Shown piece after piece: positions 30,968 through 43,178 of a DNA stretch of 64,000 bases. Position 1 is the first letter of the stretch; each line of letters opens with the position of its first letter. Under the pieces are notes generated by a model, which did not search any database, was not told the origin of the DNA, and worked only from the letters and a program-made list of their open reading frames with translations. The position numbers were made by a program, and so were the translations under genes. Source of the stretch: Cotesia glomerata (taxonomy: Eukaryota > Arthropoda > Insecta > Hymenoptera > Braconidae); the NCBI RefSeq assembly GCF_020080835.1, contig NC_058161.1, forward strand, positions 9,737,297-9,801,296. Reading direction: 5' to 3'.

Positions 30968-33357
30968 AGCTTAAATTTGAAGTCAAACAACTTATCAACT
31001 GTTATTAGTTTAATTTTTTTCTGTACTTTTTTTTTGGGATCACAATTAATATTTCTTTATGTATACCGAAATTGTTTTATCTTGAAACATTTTAGTTTGT
31101 TGCTCCTTAAAACTTGTACCATCGCAAAAGTAAATTTTTTTTTCTCTGCGATAACGTTAGTATCTTGCTTCAATAATTGTGTATTTAGGTGAAAGTAAAT
31201 TAACTTGTCACCGGAATATTTAACCCTTTGCTCTACAATAGCATAGATGTAAAATAAAATGAGAGTTGCGATTTTTTATTAATTATAACTGAACAAGACC
31301 ATGTAAAACAGTTAGATGTTGATGAAGTAATAACGTTTTAATCAACAATTGTTTTAAAATTAGACGTAGTTTATACAGTAGAATTAAATTCGTAAATTTG
31401 TTATGGAATTCTAAGATCTTTTGTACGGAATGCCACTTATAACATTAGAATCCATTAGGTTTCAATAAAAAATATTTGTTTTATTACTGGCGAATGATAA
31501 TTAACAAAATTTAAAAAATATAATTAAATTTAGACTTCCTAAAACCTGTAGATATAAATTTTTTTATAGCAAGAATATCTATTTATTAGTTCGTTATTAA
31601 CAATAATTAACTTTAATTATTTATTTTATTTGCGTTAGTGTCCCAATAAATTTGAATTCGTAAATTTTATTTTGAGAAAATAAGAACAGCTTACTTGTTG
31701 GCGCTGCTAATTTTATTGTTTTTTTTTTTTGCATAAAATATTTTCAATAATCGTTTGTATGGAACCTTAACAGATTATGGAATCGTAAGATATTCTGTAT
31801 GGAGTACCAACTACTATATTATAATATATAAGCTTTTATTAAAAAATTTACACTTTGTTTTTGGTGTATGATAATTAACAAAGTTTTAAAAATATTACTA
31901 TATTGAGAGGCTTTCCTATAAAAAATTCAAAGATACTTCCTAGAAGAATTATTACACATTTATGATTTATGATTAATCAATAATAATCTATTATCAACAT
32001 CACGTTTTATTTTCGTAAATGACCTAGTAGTTTTAAATCCGTTACTCTACCATTCAAACATACCCTGGCTGCATTTTTGCGCTAAAGAATGTGATCCTAA
32101 TTTTCTATAGTATTTTTTCAATAAACTGCTATTAGAAAACTGAAGTAGTTCTGGGATTGGAAAGTATTTTATTTGATGTATCGATTATAATATCAGAGTC
32201 CATTAGGTTTCATTATAAAATTATTATTCCGTAGCTAGCGTAATTAACAATGCTTTAATAAAATTATAATATTTAAAAAATTAACATGTATGCATGATTT
32301 CATGTAGGCAAAAACAATCAATTTTTATAGTCCGGTTGTATTTACGTATATGTCTAAAATAATAATAATTTGTAATTTTTTACTATGAAAATGAAAAATT
32401 TTGACTTTTTTGCGTGATTAAAATTTATACTTTCTTTCTGCTAAAATGTTCCTAACAATTTAAGTGAAAACCCTTACTGATTACAGGATTAAAAGGTATT
32501 CTATTCTTTTGAAAATTCTGTAAATGAATATTGATATAGCACGACTCACAATGCGTAACATCAGAGATTGTGCTCTACGTTTCAAAATTTTTTTGCCTTT
32601 GTCTCACAACTATTTTAATAATTATACTTTCGGGATTTTTCCAAATTAAAATAATTAAAACATTTTATGAATAATTTAATAGAGATTACTTCTGTCACCT
32701 CAAAATATTTAAAGTTAAAATAATTAAAAACATAATCAAACAACTATTTATGAAAATTTTCTTTTTATCTGTTTTCCTATGCTTGTTTTTTACAAAGATA
32801 TTAGCATTATGAGTCGTGCATTTTTGGATTTATTAAACTTTTCGTATAAATTCTTTTTCAATTGACATAAATTAGATTAATTTTTATATTATAGTTTTTA
32901 TTGAACATTCGGTTTAGCCCAAATAGTAATCAAATTTGTTTAATGTAATTCTCATTGCTGGTTGAGTTATCTTTTTGAAAAATTTTTATAGATGAGAAAA
33001 AAAAAATAACTATAATGATTGAATACTTTCACAAAATATTAAGAAATAATTTCAGAAATCTTTTATTTTTATCGTTTCAAAATTTTTATTCCTTGCCAGA
33101 AATAAACTTGCATGAACTTTAAAAAAAAAAATCAGCTGTTGTATGTTTAATTTTTCTCTAATTTTTTTTTTTTGGGATTGCAATAACATTTTTTTTCTTC
33201 TATCGATTTTTGAGCGGAGAAAATTTATCTTCTGCCAAAATTTGTCTTCTGCCAAAATGTAAATTATCAGATATCTATTGATTATTTTTTGTTTCTTTAA
33301 AGAAAACTCTAAAGAAGAAATAGTTTTTAATCAGTTTTTGTCCCTGTCTTGTTTTTC

Positions 33358-33556
33358 AGAAACTGAAGAAAAACTTCAACAGACTATAGATAGTCAGCGT
33401 ACCAAATTTCCTCCAGTTTCGAAACTAGTTTCTGGCACTGAAGAAAGTGATGTGGATATGATCAAAAATAACCGTGAAAAAAAAACGGAAAGTGGCGATA
33501 ATTCTATCCAATCTGTCCTTCAAGAGAAATTAGCCTTAAAAGAAAAAGAATTTATC
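33358..33556 (+). other. Exon-like coding segment inside the composite element
   Basis: Follows a TTGTTTTTCAG acceptor and encodes a hydrophilic, helical segment: TEEKLQQTIDSQRTKFPPVS, then SGTEESDVDMIKNNREKK and SIQSVLQEKLALKEKEF. The first 15 residues are conserved at protein level in the inverted left arm, with mostly conservative changes. That suggests it was once translated. No domain recognised; it could be a transposase or accessory-protein fragment. Confidence 0.4.
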
Positions 33557-33604
33557 CATTTCTTATATAGCTCTGAAGTCCTTTCAATAGTTATTTGCAG
33601 ATAA

Positions 33605-34255
33605 AAATATATAGAATTATCTGTATTACTGTATGGAATGTTCTTGTAGAGGCTCACAGCTACACCTGGATGTATCCAAATATGTAACATTAAACCTGAA
33701 ATAAAAATTTGGTATGGATAGTCTATTCGATCTCATATAGCTTTAAGGAAGTTCTAATTGTTATTTACAGATAAAAATACATTAAAATACTCTTATTTTT
33801 ATATCGGATATTCATATACAGGCCTATAGCTACATCTGAGTATATCAAGATACATAACATTGGACTTGAAATAAAAGTCCAATCTGAATAAACCATTTGA
33901 TACCATTTAGTTATAAGACATTCTTAATTGTATTTTACAAATGAAAATACATAAAAGTGATTGTAATATAATACTGGTTTTTCATATAGAGGTCCACAAC
34001 TACACCTAGGTATAATTTCTTATGTAGCTCTGATGTCCTTTTGATAGTTATTTGCAGATAAAAATAAATAGAATCATCTGTATTACTGTATGGAATATTC
34101 CTGTAAAGGCCCACAACTTCACCTAGGTATATCCAGTCGTATAACTATAGACTTGGCATAAAAATCCACTCGGAATAGTCCGATTGATATAAGTAGACGT
34201 AAGATACTCTTAAAGTTAATTTACCGATAAAAACATATTAAACTAAAGTTATCAT
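33605..34255 (+). repeat. ~170-bp tandem repeat in the right arm
   Basis: About four diverged units, each with a CTATANNNNTCCACARCTACACCT-like core, a GACTTGAAATAAAAGTCC-like core and TTATTTACAGATAAAAAT. The third unit has an internal deletion. The same unit occurs inverted in 27940-28345. Confidence 0.75.
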
Positions 34256-34548
34256 AAAACTGGACACCACCAGAAAACACTTTTTATCATTACGCTATGT
34301 TATTGGATTTTCTAATAGAACTCACTTGCTCTAGTACATCTTGGTAAATCCAGATAGAAATTCTCTAGGCATACAAATTCCATTAAAATCCAGATAGAAA
34401 TTCTTGAGACATATAAATTCCATGAAACTTTCCGTTTTTTTGCTTTGAAAATTTGTATAGATCTGTATATGGATTTGCAGCGACAAAAGCACATTAAACC
34501 CTAATAAAGTTATTTTTTATTGGAATCTATGGGATTATTTCAACAGGG

Positions 34549-37500
34549 TTATTATTCACAAAAAAATTAAATTTATGAAATCAATAAAAACTTTTTTAAG
34601 TATTTAAACTTAAGAGGTAGGCGCAAAAAAAATTTTTAAATACAAAATAATAAAAAATAATGTAGAAATATTTTTTTTTCTTTTTTTTTTTTAAATAGTG
34701 TCATATTCGACCTCGAAGTTTGTGATTAACGGGGCTGAGGTTAAGGCTACTTTTTCCCCAGAAAGAAACAACACTTTATTGGCCTCTGTAAGTAGTAAAG
34801 TCGATTAAAACAGTTTTCTGTTATATCGGACATTCTTTTCCGAGTTTAGCAATCAAGTTGCTGTCATTTATGAGCTTCTTTAAAGTAGAAACGACTATTT
34901 ATGTGCATGTACTGCACATTGAACAAAAATTTTGGCTAGAAATTTTCTTTCGTTGTCGAAAAGAGAAAAACTATTTGTTTGAAATGATACTTAGCACGCA
35001 ACATTACCGTGTTTTAGAAAAATTTTTAAATCCTATAAATTATTTAATTTTTATGGAAAAATTTTTGTTTTTAAAAGCCAAAAGGATCTTATATTTGAAA
35101 ATTTTTATTAATAAAAAAATAAAATTTTTCCTAAGTAATTATTAAAATCCTTTTTCTTGATTTCAGGCACTACTGCTGGAGAAAAGGACATTATATATTG
35201 TTATTGATTACCCACGTGTGTATAAAATGTATCATGTCAGCAAAAGAGAGAATGGATAACTTAAACTTTGATTGTGACAGTTAACTCGGGTAAAGTTACC
35301 GTAAACGAGATAGAGAAAACTAAACTCGATGTCACTTAGGTACTCCTCGGGGTAAGACAACTTTCAATGGTTTTCAAGCTCACTGGTGAATAAAATGTAT
35401 ACTTAAATATATATATTTATTTTTATAGATGTATATATGCAAGCGGAGAGAAGAGAAAGGTCAATCGAGTTGGCACTTCTTACTATCTCGACTTTTCTGT
35501 ATATCCAATTGACACAATCAAACAGACATCGCTCGGTGATTTCATACAATTTATATTGTTACCCGAATGTAAATAATGCAACTGGGTTGAATGTTTCTAC
35601 TGCAACATTATATTGAGCTTAACATTTTATTTTTATGCATACACACAAATAAATAAAGTATTCATATTTTTATCTATTTTATTTTCACATAAGTTATTTT
35701 TATCGTTCAGTTATTGTTGTTTATTTATCGTTTGTTTAGTATCGGGTTGTTATTGTTATTTTTTAAAGGTGGATGTTGGATATATATTTGTGGACAGTCA
35801 AGAGGAGAATTATAGGGCTTAAGTAAACGAGTTGTGCATTGAAATCACGTTCAACAGCATGCATATTTATTTTGCGACGAACCTCAAATCCAAGGCCTCG
35901 TAGACTTCGCAAAAAGTCATGTGTGCTGTTTTCACACATGTGGGAGTAGAAAATGTCAACCGTTATATTTTTTCGATTTATTAAGTCTGTTTTTATATAA
36001 AATATTCATAAGCTAGTTTAATTAAATTTTTTCGTAATATTTATCTGTTTGCTAAAGCAAAAAAATTTATTTAAAGGACAAATTTTAATATCCGCGTATT
36101 TTTTATATTTTTATTTTATTTATGAAAAGATTTAAGTGATTGGATCGAAAGTATTAATAAAATGAACTGCAATTTATACTTCTCAACTATAAATGAAGGT
36201 GTAATCTTCTTAAAGTATTTGAATATATTTAAAGAAAAAGTAAGTCGTTGTGTAATATAAATTTTAACTAGTTTAAATATTTAGTTTTATTTTAAAAATA
36301 CGTTTGAAATTATAAATAATTTTGTTGGTGAAGTAGTAACGACCAGAAAGTGTTTTCTAATAACTTAACATATCGTTAAAGCGACTGACTTTAAACAAAG
36401 TAAAACTTTATGTTGAGTACAAGTTTTCAAATGAAGGTCTCGTTACTTGTTTTTTTTTTTTATTTATTTCATCGATAAAGAAAGCAAATGACTCATGTTA
36501 AATTAACAGGCACGGATTTTATACAAATACATTTATATTAAAAAAGTTTTATCCGGTAAGTAGTTTCATAAATGCATTTCTGTTCTTGGAATTGATTAAA
36601 AAATATATAATTACTATTTTTTATTATTTTTGGCACTTTAAGTTTAAATTATCAAGTATAAGAGATAAAATATCACATTTTTTGGGCTAATCATTAGTTA
36701 AGTACATTTAATGTTAAAAATTTAAACAAAAAATTGTAACTTCTATTATAAATTAAAATGTAAGTGAACATCTTTAATACTTAAGATCATAATAATCACA
36801 GTATAATTCAATTACTTGGTAAGTATGCTAAGCCTATATGCCTCATTATCTTATTACACCTAAAACGTTTAATTTTGTTTTTAATTATATTAAGAATTAC
36901 CATTTTTTGTCAACATTTTATACAAAAAGTCTTTGAATAATAATTAACGTCAAAATTTATTGATAGTTGTATTTTTGTTATAAATATCTCTTAACTAAGC
37001 TTTATGAATAATTAAAAAGTTTTAAAAATTTATTATAAAAATTATTTCTTTGGCAAAAACAAATCGTTTATTGTCGGAAAATAAATAATTTGATTCAATA
37101 AATAGATAATACAATTTTTATCAGCTGTTTTATTGATGGCTATTTTTCACAAGAAAATTGCGTATTAAAAAGCCATAAAATTGATTTATTGAAAAAAATA
37201 TTTCTTTTCTTCTCTATAGTAGCGGATTTAACAACAAATTTTTTTTTGAAAAAACCGATTAAATTCATCGAAAAAAATTCGTTTTTCTTAATCAATTAAA
37301 AAAGAAAAAATTATTTTATAAAGAACTCTCTAATTAATCCATTTCTAACGTAATTTTGTCAAATCGACTGTACAAATAAATTTTCTCAAGTCCTTGCTTG
37401 CGAATAAAGGTCTCACAATTTTACCGATAAGAAAAATTATACGACTTAAGTAGTTAATTAACATAAACAAACACGATTTAAAAACTAAAACAAAACAATG

Positions 37501-38679
37501 AAAATTTTTTCTTCACGCACTACAATACTAACACAGCAATTGAATAAAAATAATATTTAAAATTAATACTACAGATTAAACAAGCTATTAATTACATTTA
37601 TCAATTGAAAGAATCGTTATATTAGGGCCGTGACTCGAAAATAGTGAAGTAAACAAGAAGAAGAGGGGTATGAGGCTCGGGGATAGGGTTTAATCGTTTG
37701 AGGCAACAGTAGTTAAGGTCATATCGTATTACTTATATGAGTACACAACTAAACTGTATTATATAAATATACATATGGTAGTATTACATCCGAGAGTACA
37801 CAAGGGCTGAAGTCGTCATTATTGAGCCCTACAGTTTATACTACACCCAGACTGCAAACTCTCGTATTATAACGTATAATCTAATAGCAATAGCTGAATA
37901 TCTGGATCTACACGCGAGAAAGTTACCACCGCGGGTGAGTTTTGATCACCAGGCGCAGGTAAGTTAAGGTAAGTAAGGTGTGGGTCAAGGTGGGCGTCAA
38001 AAGCCGTTCGCACGCGGTTCTGAACCTTGCTTTGAGATTTAAAGACTCGAGAGTCATTGAGCACGGTAACCTCGTACTTAATAATTTTTTTAACATTTTA
38101 GAAACTTAACTATTCAATGAATTTAAAGCTTAAACTTAATACATATATTTATATTCAAACGCTTTATTATTAACTAGTTTAGTTGTTATTATTATTATTT
38201 ACCTCATTAACTCAATGTTAATTACTAGCATGCAATGTTCTGTAAACATTATGATAACAAATGACCTTTGTTTATTATTTAAATAAAATTATCATTTTAA
38301 ATCAGAGTATTTTAATCATCTGTGGTTATTTATTTAATATTTAATATTTTTTATTGGTGGGAAAAAAATAAAACCCATTACTGATTATCATTGTTTATCC
38401 CGAATATTAAAGTTTAGTAATTAAACGTTTCAATTAATCGATTAATTTGAAAACAGCCGCATTATTTAGTTTTTCACTTATTAAAGCAATTATTCAGTTC
38501 TATTATTATTTGTTCGAATGGTCATTGATTATTTAGACTATTGATCTACTTTTAAATTGTACTACATAAGAATGAAAATAAAAAAAAAAATTTTAGAAGT
38601 ACTTAAAAAAAATTTTGGCAAATCCAAAAGTGCACGACTTATATTGCTCATTTGTTTAATAAATGAAAAAGAAAAAATT
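34549..38679. other. No gene or element recognised
   Basis: AT-rich DNA. Patches of mixed composition at 34700-34800, 35200-35560 and 37620-38070 lack coding signs. The last contains repeated AAGGTAAGT-like words (37960-38000) on the + strand but no credible exon. Open frames at 34858-35145, 35613-35822 and 37867-38064 are judged spurious. Confidence 0.5.
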
Positions 38680-39368
38680 AGAAAAACAGTTCACCCTAAA
38701 GGCCATCTCTGCAACTTCCCGCTAATTCCATTCCTGGGCGCTTAAAATTGTACTTATGACATTTTTGAGCTCAAAATATAATTTATGTGATATTTTGAGC
38801 TCGCTGAGTTCAAAGAAATAATATTTCTATGCATTTGAGCTCTCCCAGCTCAAAAGTCTGATAGAAGTTTCATAGAACACTATTTTTGGAATTTTCAAAC
38901 CGCAATAACTTTTGAATGGATCAACCAATTTTCACGCGGTTGGCGGCATTCGACGCAGTTTTATTATTCTCATAAGTTATTTTCAGGTTTTAATTTATCG
39001 AACCGAAAATTTCGGATTAATCCCGAAAAAACACTTTTTTCGGTTTTCTTTCGTTCACGATATCTCTCGAACGAATCAACCGATTTCGACCAGCTTGGTG
39101 GCGATCGACGTGGTTTTTCAAGCTTAAGGGCAGATTAGTTTTTGAAGTTGATCGATAAAGCCGTTTAAAAGTTATTCCAAAAAAACCACTTTCAAAAAAA
39201 AATTTTTTCTTATTTTTTTTTGAGATTTTTCAAAATTTCTCAATATCTATCGGTCCGAATCGGTTTAAATTCACAGGAAATCTAAGTTTGAGGGAACTCT
39301 TTAGAACGCCGTTTAGTAGATTTCGATCGGTTTAGTCGTTCAAAAGTTATAAGTGAGTCACAGTCACA

Positions 39369-39370
<2 letters not shown>
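38680..39370 (+). repeat. Left inverted arm (~690 bp) of a long-armed element
   Basis: Begins near GTTCACCCTAAAGGCCATC and carries TGCAACTTCCCGC, several TTTTGAGCTC palindromes, then AATAACTTTTGAATGGATCA and CACGCGGTTGGCGGCATTCG, and ends at a (CA)n tract. It is the reverse complement, with moderate divergence, of 43179-43825. A third fragment lies at 57132-57275. Confidence 0.8.

Positions 39371-39405
<35 letters not shown>
39371..39405 (+). repeat. (CA)n microsatellite at the 5' border of the LINE
   Basis: About 17 CA units directly abutting the GC-rich 5' UTR of the R1-clade element. Confidence 0.9.
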
Positions 39406-39407
<2 letters not shown>

Positions 39408-39903
39408 GCGGCAGAGGAGAAACTGCTACCAGGCGCGTCTCCCCGTAGCGGATGGGAGAACGCTCGCTGTCCTTGGATGACACTAGGTCTCTTAGTTGAG
39501 GTACAGAGGGTACAGAGGGGCTTTAATGGGTTGGTCACACTAACTGACCTAGCAAGACGATCGTTCCCTGCTGTAACTCACTGGGAGTGTCCGGAACCCG
39601 TGTCGATTATTTCCGACGATGCGGGCTACGGCTGATGTGAGCTTGCTCTGCCGAGGTGTAAGTTGCAGTAGCGGATCAGGAGCCAGCCACTTCGGGCCTT
39701 GATCAGGAAGTACGCAGTGAGTATTAGAGATCGGAATCTTCACCGCCCCGAGCGAGTCTAGTCCGTCCGTGTATTCCGGGGCTGGCTAAGTGTCGGCTAG
39801 GCTTCAGGGAACTGGGGTAGGAGTACTATCTCCGAGGATACACCCGTTCCTAGTTATGACAACCCGCTCCACTCCGTACGATGCGCTGGTAAATCAAAAA
39901 GTA

Positions 39904-41228
39904 TGAGTAATTTACAGGAAACAAACAAGAGTGGAAACGGGATTCATGCCCAACAAGCAGCGATTGAAGCAAGCGCTGAAATGAAGAGAACGTAAGCGCT
40001 GGAGCGCCTTGAAAAGCTGACCATTGAGCTGCAAGAGTTTGTCCAAACTAAGGTCAATATCCAGAAGCAGATAAAGATCAAGACAACCGGTGTAGTCAAT
40101 GCTCTTGGAAGATTCAAGAAACTGGACGAGGAATGGCAGTCATCACGACGACGTATTCAAACTGAAGTTGAGACGGAAGAAGCAATGGACACGGGAGCCG
40201 ACGGTGACGGCGAATTTGCTGCTGAGGACAAGGGTGAAACTGACACAAGGCCTGGAAAGAGAAAGGACCGAAATTCGCCAGAGCCAACCGACAAAGTCAC
40301 AAAGAAGAAGGACTTAAAAAAAAGCCCTCCCCAACGACTGGCAGGGTAGGGCGATGAACCTAAGAAGGCAACTGATTGGGAAAAATTACAGTCTAAGAAG
40401 GAGAAGAAGAAGCTAGCTAGAGAACAACTCTCAAAGCAGCCACCGAAGGAGCCCAGGCCAGAGCCTAAGCGGAAAAAATCACGCAAATGGATCAGACCCG
40501 ACGCACTGATCATCCGCCCGGCTGAGAAAACAAAGTATGCCGAGATTCTGCGTCGCATAAAGCAGGACGTCCCAGATGAGCAGGTTCGTTCAACGGTAGA
40601 TAAGATCAACAAGACCAGAAGTGGCGACTTGTTGATTACGATTTCGAGGAAGAGCACTGACAAAGGCCAAGCCCTCCAAAAGACGATCGCAGACATCCTT
40701 TAGGAGGAGGCCAAAGTGATCTGCAAAGGACCACAGGAGACCATCGAGATCCGAGATGTCGATGACGACACGACGAAAGAGCATATTCAGACCGCTCTAA
40801 AGAGGGAAGCTGGAGAAAGTTGTGAAATCCCACTAGAGGCAATCAAAATCCGTAAAGCCTTTAGGGGTATGCAGACAGCCACAGTGTCACTACCAGCAGC
40901 TGCAGTACAAAAGTTACTGGAGGGAAACTGCAAAATAAGGATCAGCTGGGTCAATTGCCGAATGAGAGCAACGAAGAGACCCATACAATGCTTCAAATGC
41001 TGGCACTTTGGGCACTTCGGATCTCAGTACAAAAGCGAAGTCGACCGGTCTAAGCACTGCATAAGGTGCGGAAAAGAAGGACACAAAATTGCTGATTGTA
41101 AAAATCCAGCTAAATGTGCACTGTGCGTTGAACAGCACGGCGTAGAAAAGGCGGCTCACCATGCAGGCACGAACAGATGCCCCGTCTTCCAAGAAGCGCT
41201 CCAGAAGATAACGAAGCCAAGAACATGA
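39904..41228 (+). pseudogene. LINE ORF1 (gag-like, CCHC zinc knuckles), three stops
   Basis: One continuous frame from MSNLQETNKSGNG is interrupted by stop codons near 39990 (TAA), 40347 (TAG) and 40701 (TAG). After a lysine/glutamate-rich region it holds zinc knuckles: a damaged CFKCWHFGHFGSQY (last Cys changed to Tyr), an intact CIRCGKEGHKIADC, then CALCVEQHG...HHAGTNRC. It would form the RNA-binding particle protein. Its TGA overlaps the ORF2 ATG as ATGA (41225-41228). Confidence 0.85.
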
Positions 41229-42086
41229 AGATATTGCAGCTCAACCTCAATCATTGTGAAGCTGCGCATGACCTGCTCATGCAAACTGTGCGCGAATTAG
41301 AGACAGACGTAGCACTTATAAGTGAGCCTTATAGACACCTGAGTAACCAACCCTGGGAATCCGACAGCACTAACAAAGCCGTCATCTGGTCCTGCGGTAA
41401 ATGTACTTTTCAGAGAACAGTCAACAATAAGGAAGCCGGCTTCGTAGCAGCATGGGTAGATAGCCTCCGCTTCTACAGTTTCTATGCACCACCTAGTCTC
41501 TCTAATGAACAGTTTGAAGACTTCCTTGATCGGCTAACTGAGGACGCAAGAAAACACTTTCCCGTGGCAATAGCTGGTGACTTCAATTCCTGGGCAGCAG
41601 ACTGGGGCAGCAAGTTCACTAATACACGTGGAAAAGCACTTCTCGAGGCAATGGCCACACTGGGCGTGATCCTTCTTCCGGTGACACGCCAACGTATACT
41701 AAGGGAGAGGCAAACTCAATTGTCGACCTTACATTTGTCAGCAGTTGCTTAGCTCGAAGAGGTTTTTCTTGGAAAGTATTGAACATCTACACAGCCAGTG
41801 ACCATAGTGCGATACTATGGGAAATATCAACTGGCCAGAATCTAACAAGAGTCAACAGGAACGCCAGCGCGGTTGGGTGGAAAGTTAAATCTCTCGACCT
41901 CACTGCTTTAGTAGTAGCCCTAGAGTGCGATCCGATCATCGTAGAAACTGCTGAAGACAAGACCAAGGACCTAATGAGAAGAGTCACCCAGGCTTGCGAC
42001 GCCAGTATGTCTCGGAAACGTGGCATGAATTCAAGACCTTCGGTGCACTGGTGGAACGATCACATTAGCATTATACGTTCAGAGTG
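41225..42086 (+). pseudogene. LINE ORF2, APE-type endonuclease domain, frameshifted
   Basis: Starts MKILQLNLNHCEAAHDLLMQ and shows the endonuclease motifs LQLNLNHC, LISEPY, AGDFNSW and, after a frameshift near 41690-41770, YTASDHSAILWE. It breaks at a MITE inserted after RSE-C and continues at 43054 as LKKRRKSQRGY. Reverse transcriptase and the C-terminal domain are absent, so it is inactive. Confidence 0.85.
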
Positions 42087-43053
42087 CACGGAAAAAAAAA
42101 TTTCATTCTGGTAACGTAACTGTAGAGTTACCACAACTATACACAGTTTACTGTTCGTTGTAGAGTTACAGTAACAAAATGTTATTTAGTTCTGATAACT
42201 CAATGTTGTTGAGCTCTCAGAGCTCTACGGGATTGTTCTCAGAGCCAAACGGTATAGTTGGGAGCGCTTTACGTTGCGCAGTAGTGGAGTGCGCTGACAT
42301 ATTTCATAACCTTCTAAATTGCCAAACATAATTATTTTGTTACTAATCTATATTATTAAAAATATATGAGGACAATTAAGTTCCCAATTTATTTCTTTAA
42401 GGAAATAGGTTTTTTTTTTTTTTTGTCAAATTGAATTTCGTTAGAACAGTTTTGTATTTATAGTTTTTCAAGGTTCATTTGCAGTGACTGTTAATTTAAT
42501 TTATTAGTTGAATATATTGTGATAAGTGATAAGTTATCGGAATACATTAAAAAGACCCAATTTAACACAAAATAAAATTTGTTTTCGTTTATTTATCTTT
42601 TCTCGTGCATATACGGTAATGATTTTATGTCTAATATCTATTGATATAATTAAGAAAATAAGATAATTTTGTGACGACCATATTTTTATTTTACAAATTA
42701 TTTTTATTTGTAATATAAGTTCTATTATTATTTTATTTCTATTATAATACTATTCTTATTTGTCATATACAATTATTGTTGGCAATATAAATTCATTCTA
42801 CCGTATGTATTTATTAAAGTATCAATGCTTAATCGTAAAAAAAAAATTATTAAGCAGACTTCCAAAAATTTGTTATAGTCTCAGAACGATCCTGTAGAGT
42901 TGTGAGAGGTAAATAACGTTTAGCTCTCAGAGCTCAACGATGTAGAGTTGCAGGAGCCAAACGGTATTGTTACTATAAGAATACGTTAACCTACTGGAAC
43001 TTTTTACAACTAACTACTAGTAGAGTTCCTATAGCAAAATTTTTTTCTCCGTG
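42087..43053. mobile_element. 967-bp element with CACGG-A(n) ends
   Basis: Left end CACGGAAAAAAAAATTTC, right end TTTTTTTCTCCGTG, flanked by TG duplications (42085-42086 and 43054-43055). Excising it restores the LINE frame GAG-TGT-CTT (Glu-Cys-Leu). Near both ends it carries GAGCTCTCAGAGCTC-like palindromes and TAGAGTTRC words; the middle is plain AT-rich DNA without a transposase. Confidence 0.75.
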
Positions 43054-43088
43054 TGTCTTAAAAAAAGAAGAAAGTCTCAGCGTGGCTA

Positions 43089-43092
<4 letters not shown>

Positions 43093-43178
<86 letters not shown>
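43093..43178 (+). repeat. (GT)n microsatellite
   Basis: About 43 GT units between the truncated LINE and the right inverted arm. Confidence 0.95.

Larger units (their letters stand above)
29230..32560 (+). repeat. ~375-bp tandem array interrupted by two insertions
   Basis: The landmark CATTAGAATCCATTAGGTTT recurs near 29311, 29901, 31444, about 31816 (degenerate) and 32193. Raw spacings are 590, 1543, 372 and 377. Subtracting the 202-bp MITE (29356-29557) gives 388. Subtracting the 831-bp solo LTR plus duplication gives 712, or two units of 356. Units also share TATTCTGTATGGAGTGCCAA and GATAATTAACAAAG. Confidence 0.7.
27167..34548. mobile_element. Composite 7.4-kb element with inverted arms
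   Basis: The left end starts CCCTGTTGAAAACATCC and the right end is its inverse (GGATTATTTCAACAGGG at 34532-34548). Both arms hold, in opposite orientation, a ~170-bp tandem repeat (left about 27940-28345, right about 33605-34255). Inner to that they carry the same exon-like sequence: ETEEKLQQTIDSQR on the right at 33358, and ETEEKFLKTIDSQR when the left arm near 28340-28395 is read on the minus strand. The interior carries a ~375-bp tandem array, a solo LTR and a MITE. No target duplication is clear (flanks GATAGTTT and TTATTATT). It may be a long-armed foldback transposon or two copies of one element inserted head to head. Confidence 0.55.
39406..43092 (+). mobile_element. R1-clade non-LTR retrotransposon fragment (Waldo/Mino-like), decayed and 3'-truncated
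   Basis: GC-rich 5' UTR at 39406-39903, ORF1 at 39904-41228, and ORF2 from 41225 to 42086, resuming at 43054 after a MITE insertion and cut off at 43092 by (GT)n, before any reverse transcriptase. The tandem CCHC knuckles in ORF1 and the APE-type endonuclease place it in the R1 clade. Waldo and Mino members of that clade are known to target AC-type microsatellites, and this copy starts directly at a (CA)n tract. Its 3' side is (GT)n of the opposite arm, so the far end was lost by rearrangement. Confidence 0.8.

Noticed and set aside
27167..34548. Polinton/Maverick-type giant transposon
   Set aside because: No polymerase, integrase, protease or packaging ATPase frames, and the ends do not start with the expected AG.
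37867..38064. Minus-strand frame of 65 codons in a GC-richer patch, considered as an eag 5' exon
   Set aside because: Does not match the conserved Eag N-terminus and lacks a donor in the right phase.
40157..41192. Long minus-strand frames across the LINE
   Set aside because: Antisense to ORF1 with its zinc knuckles; codon shadow only.
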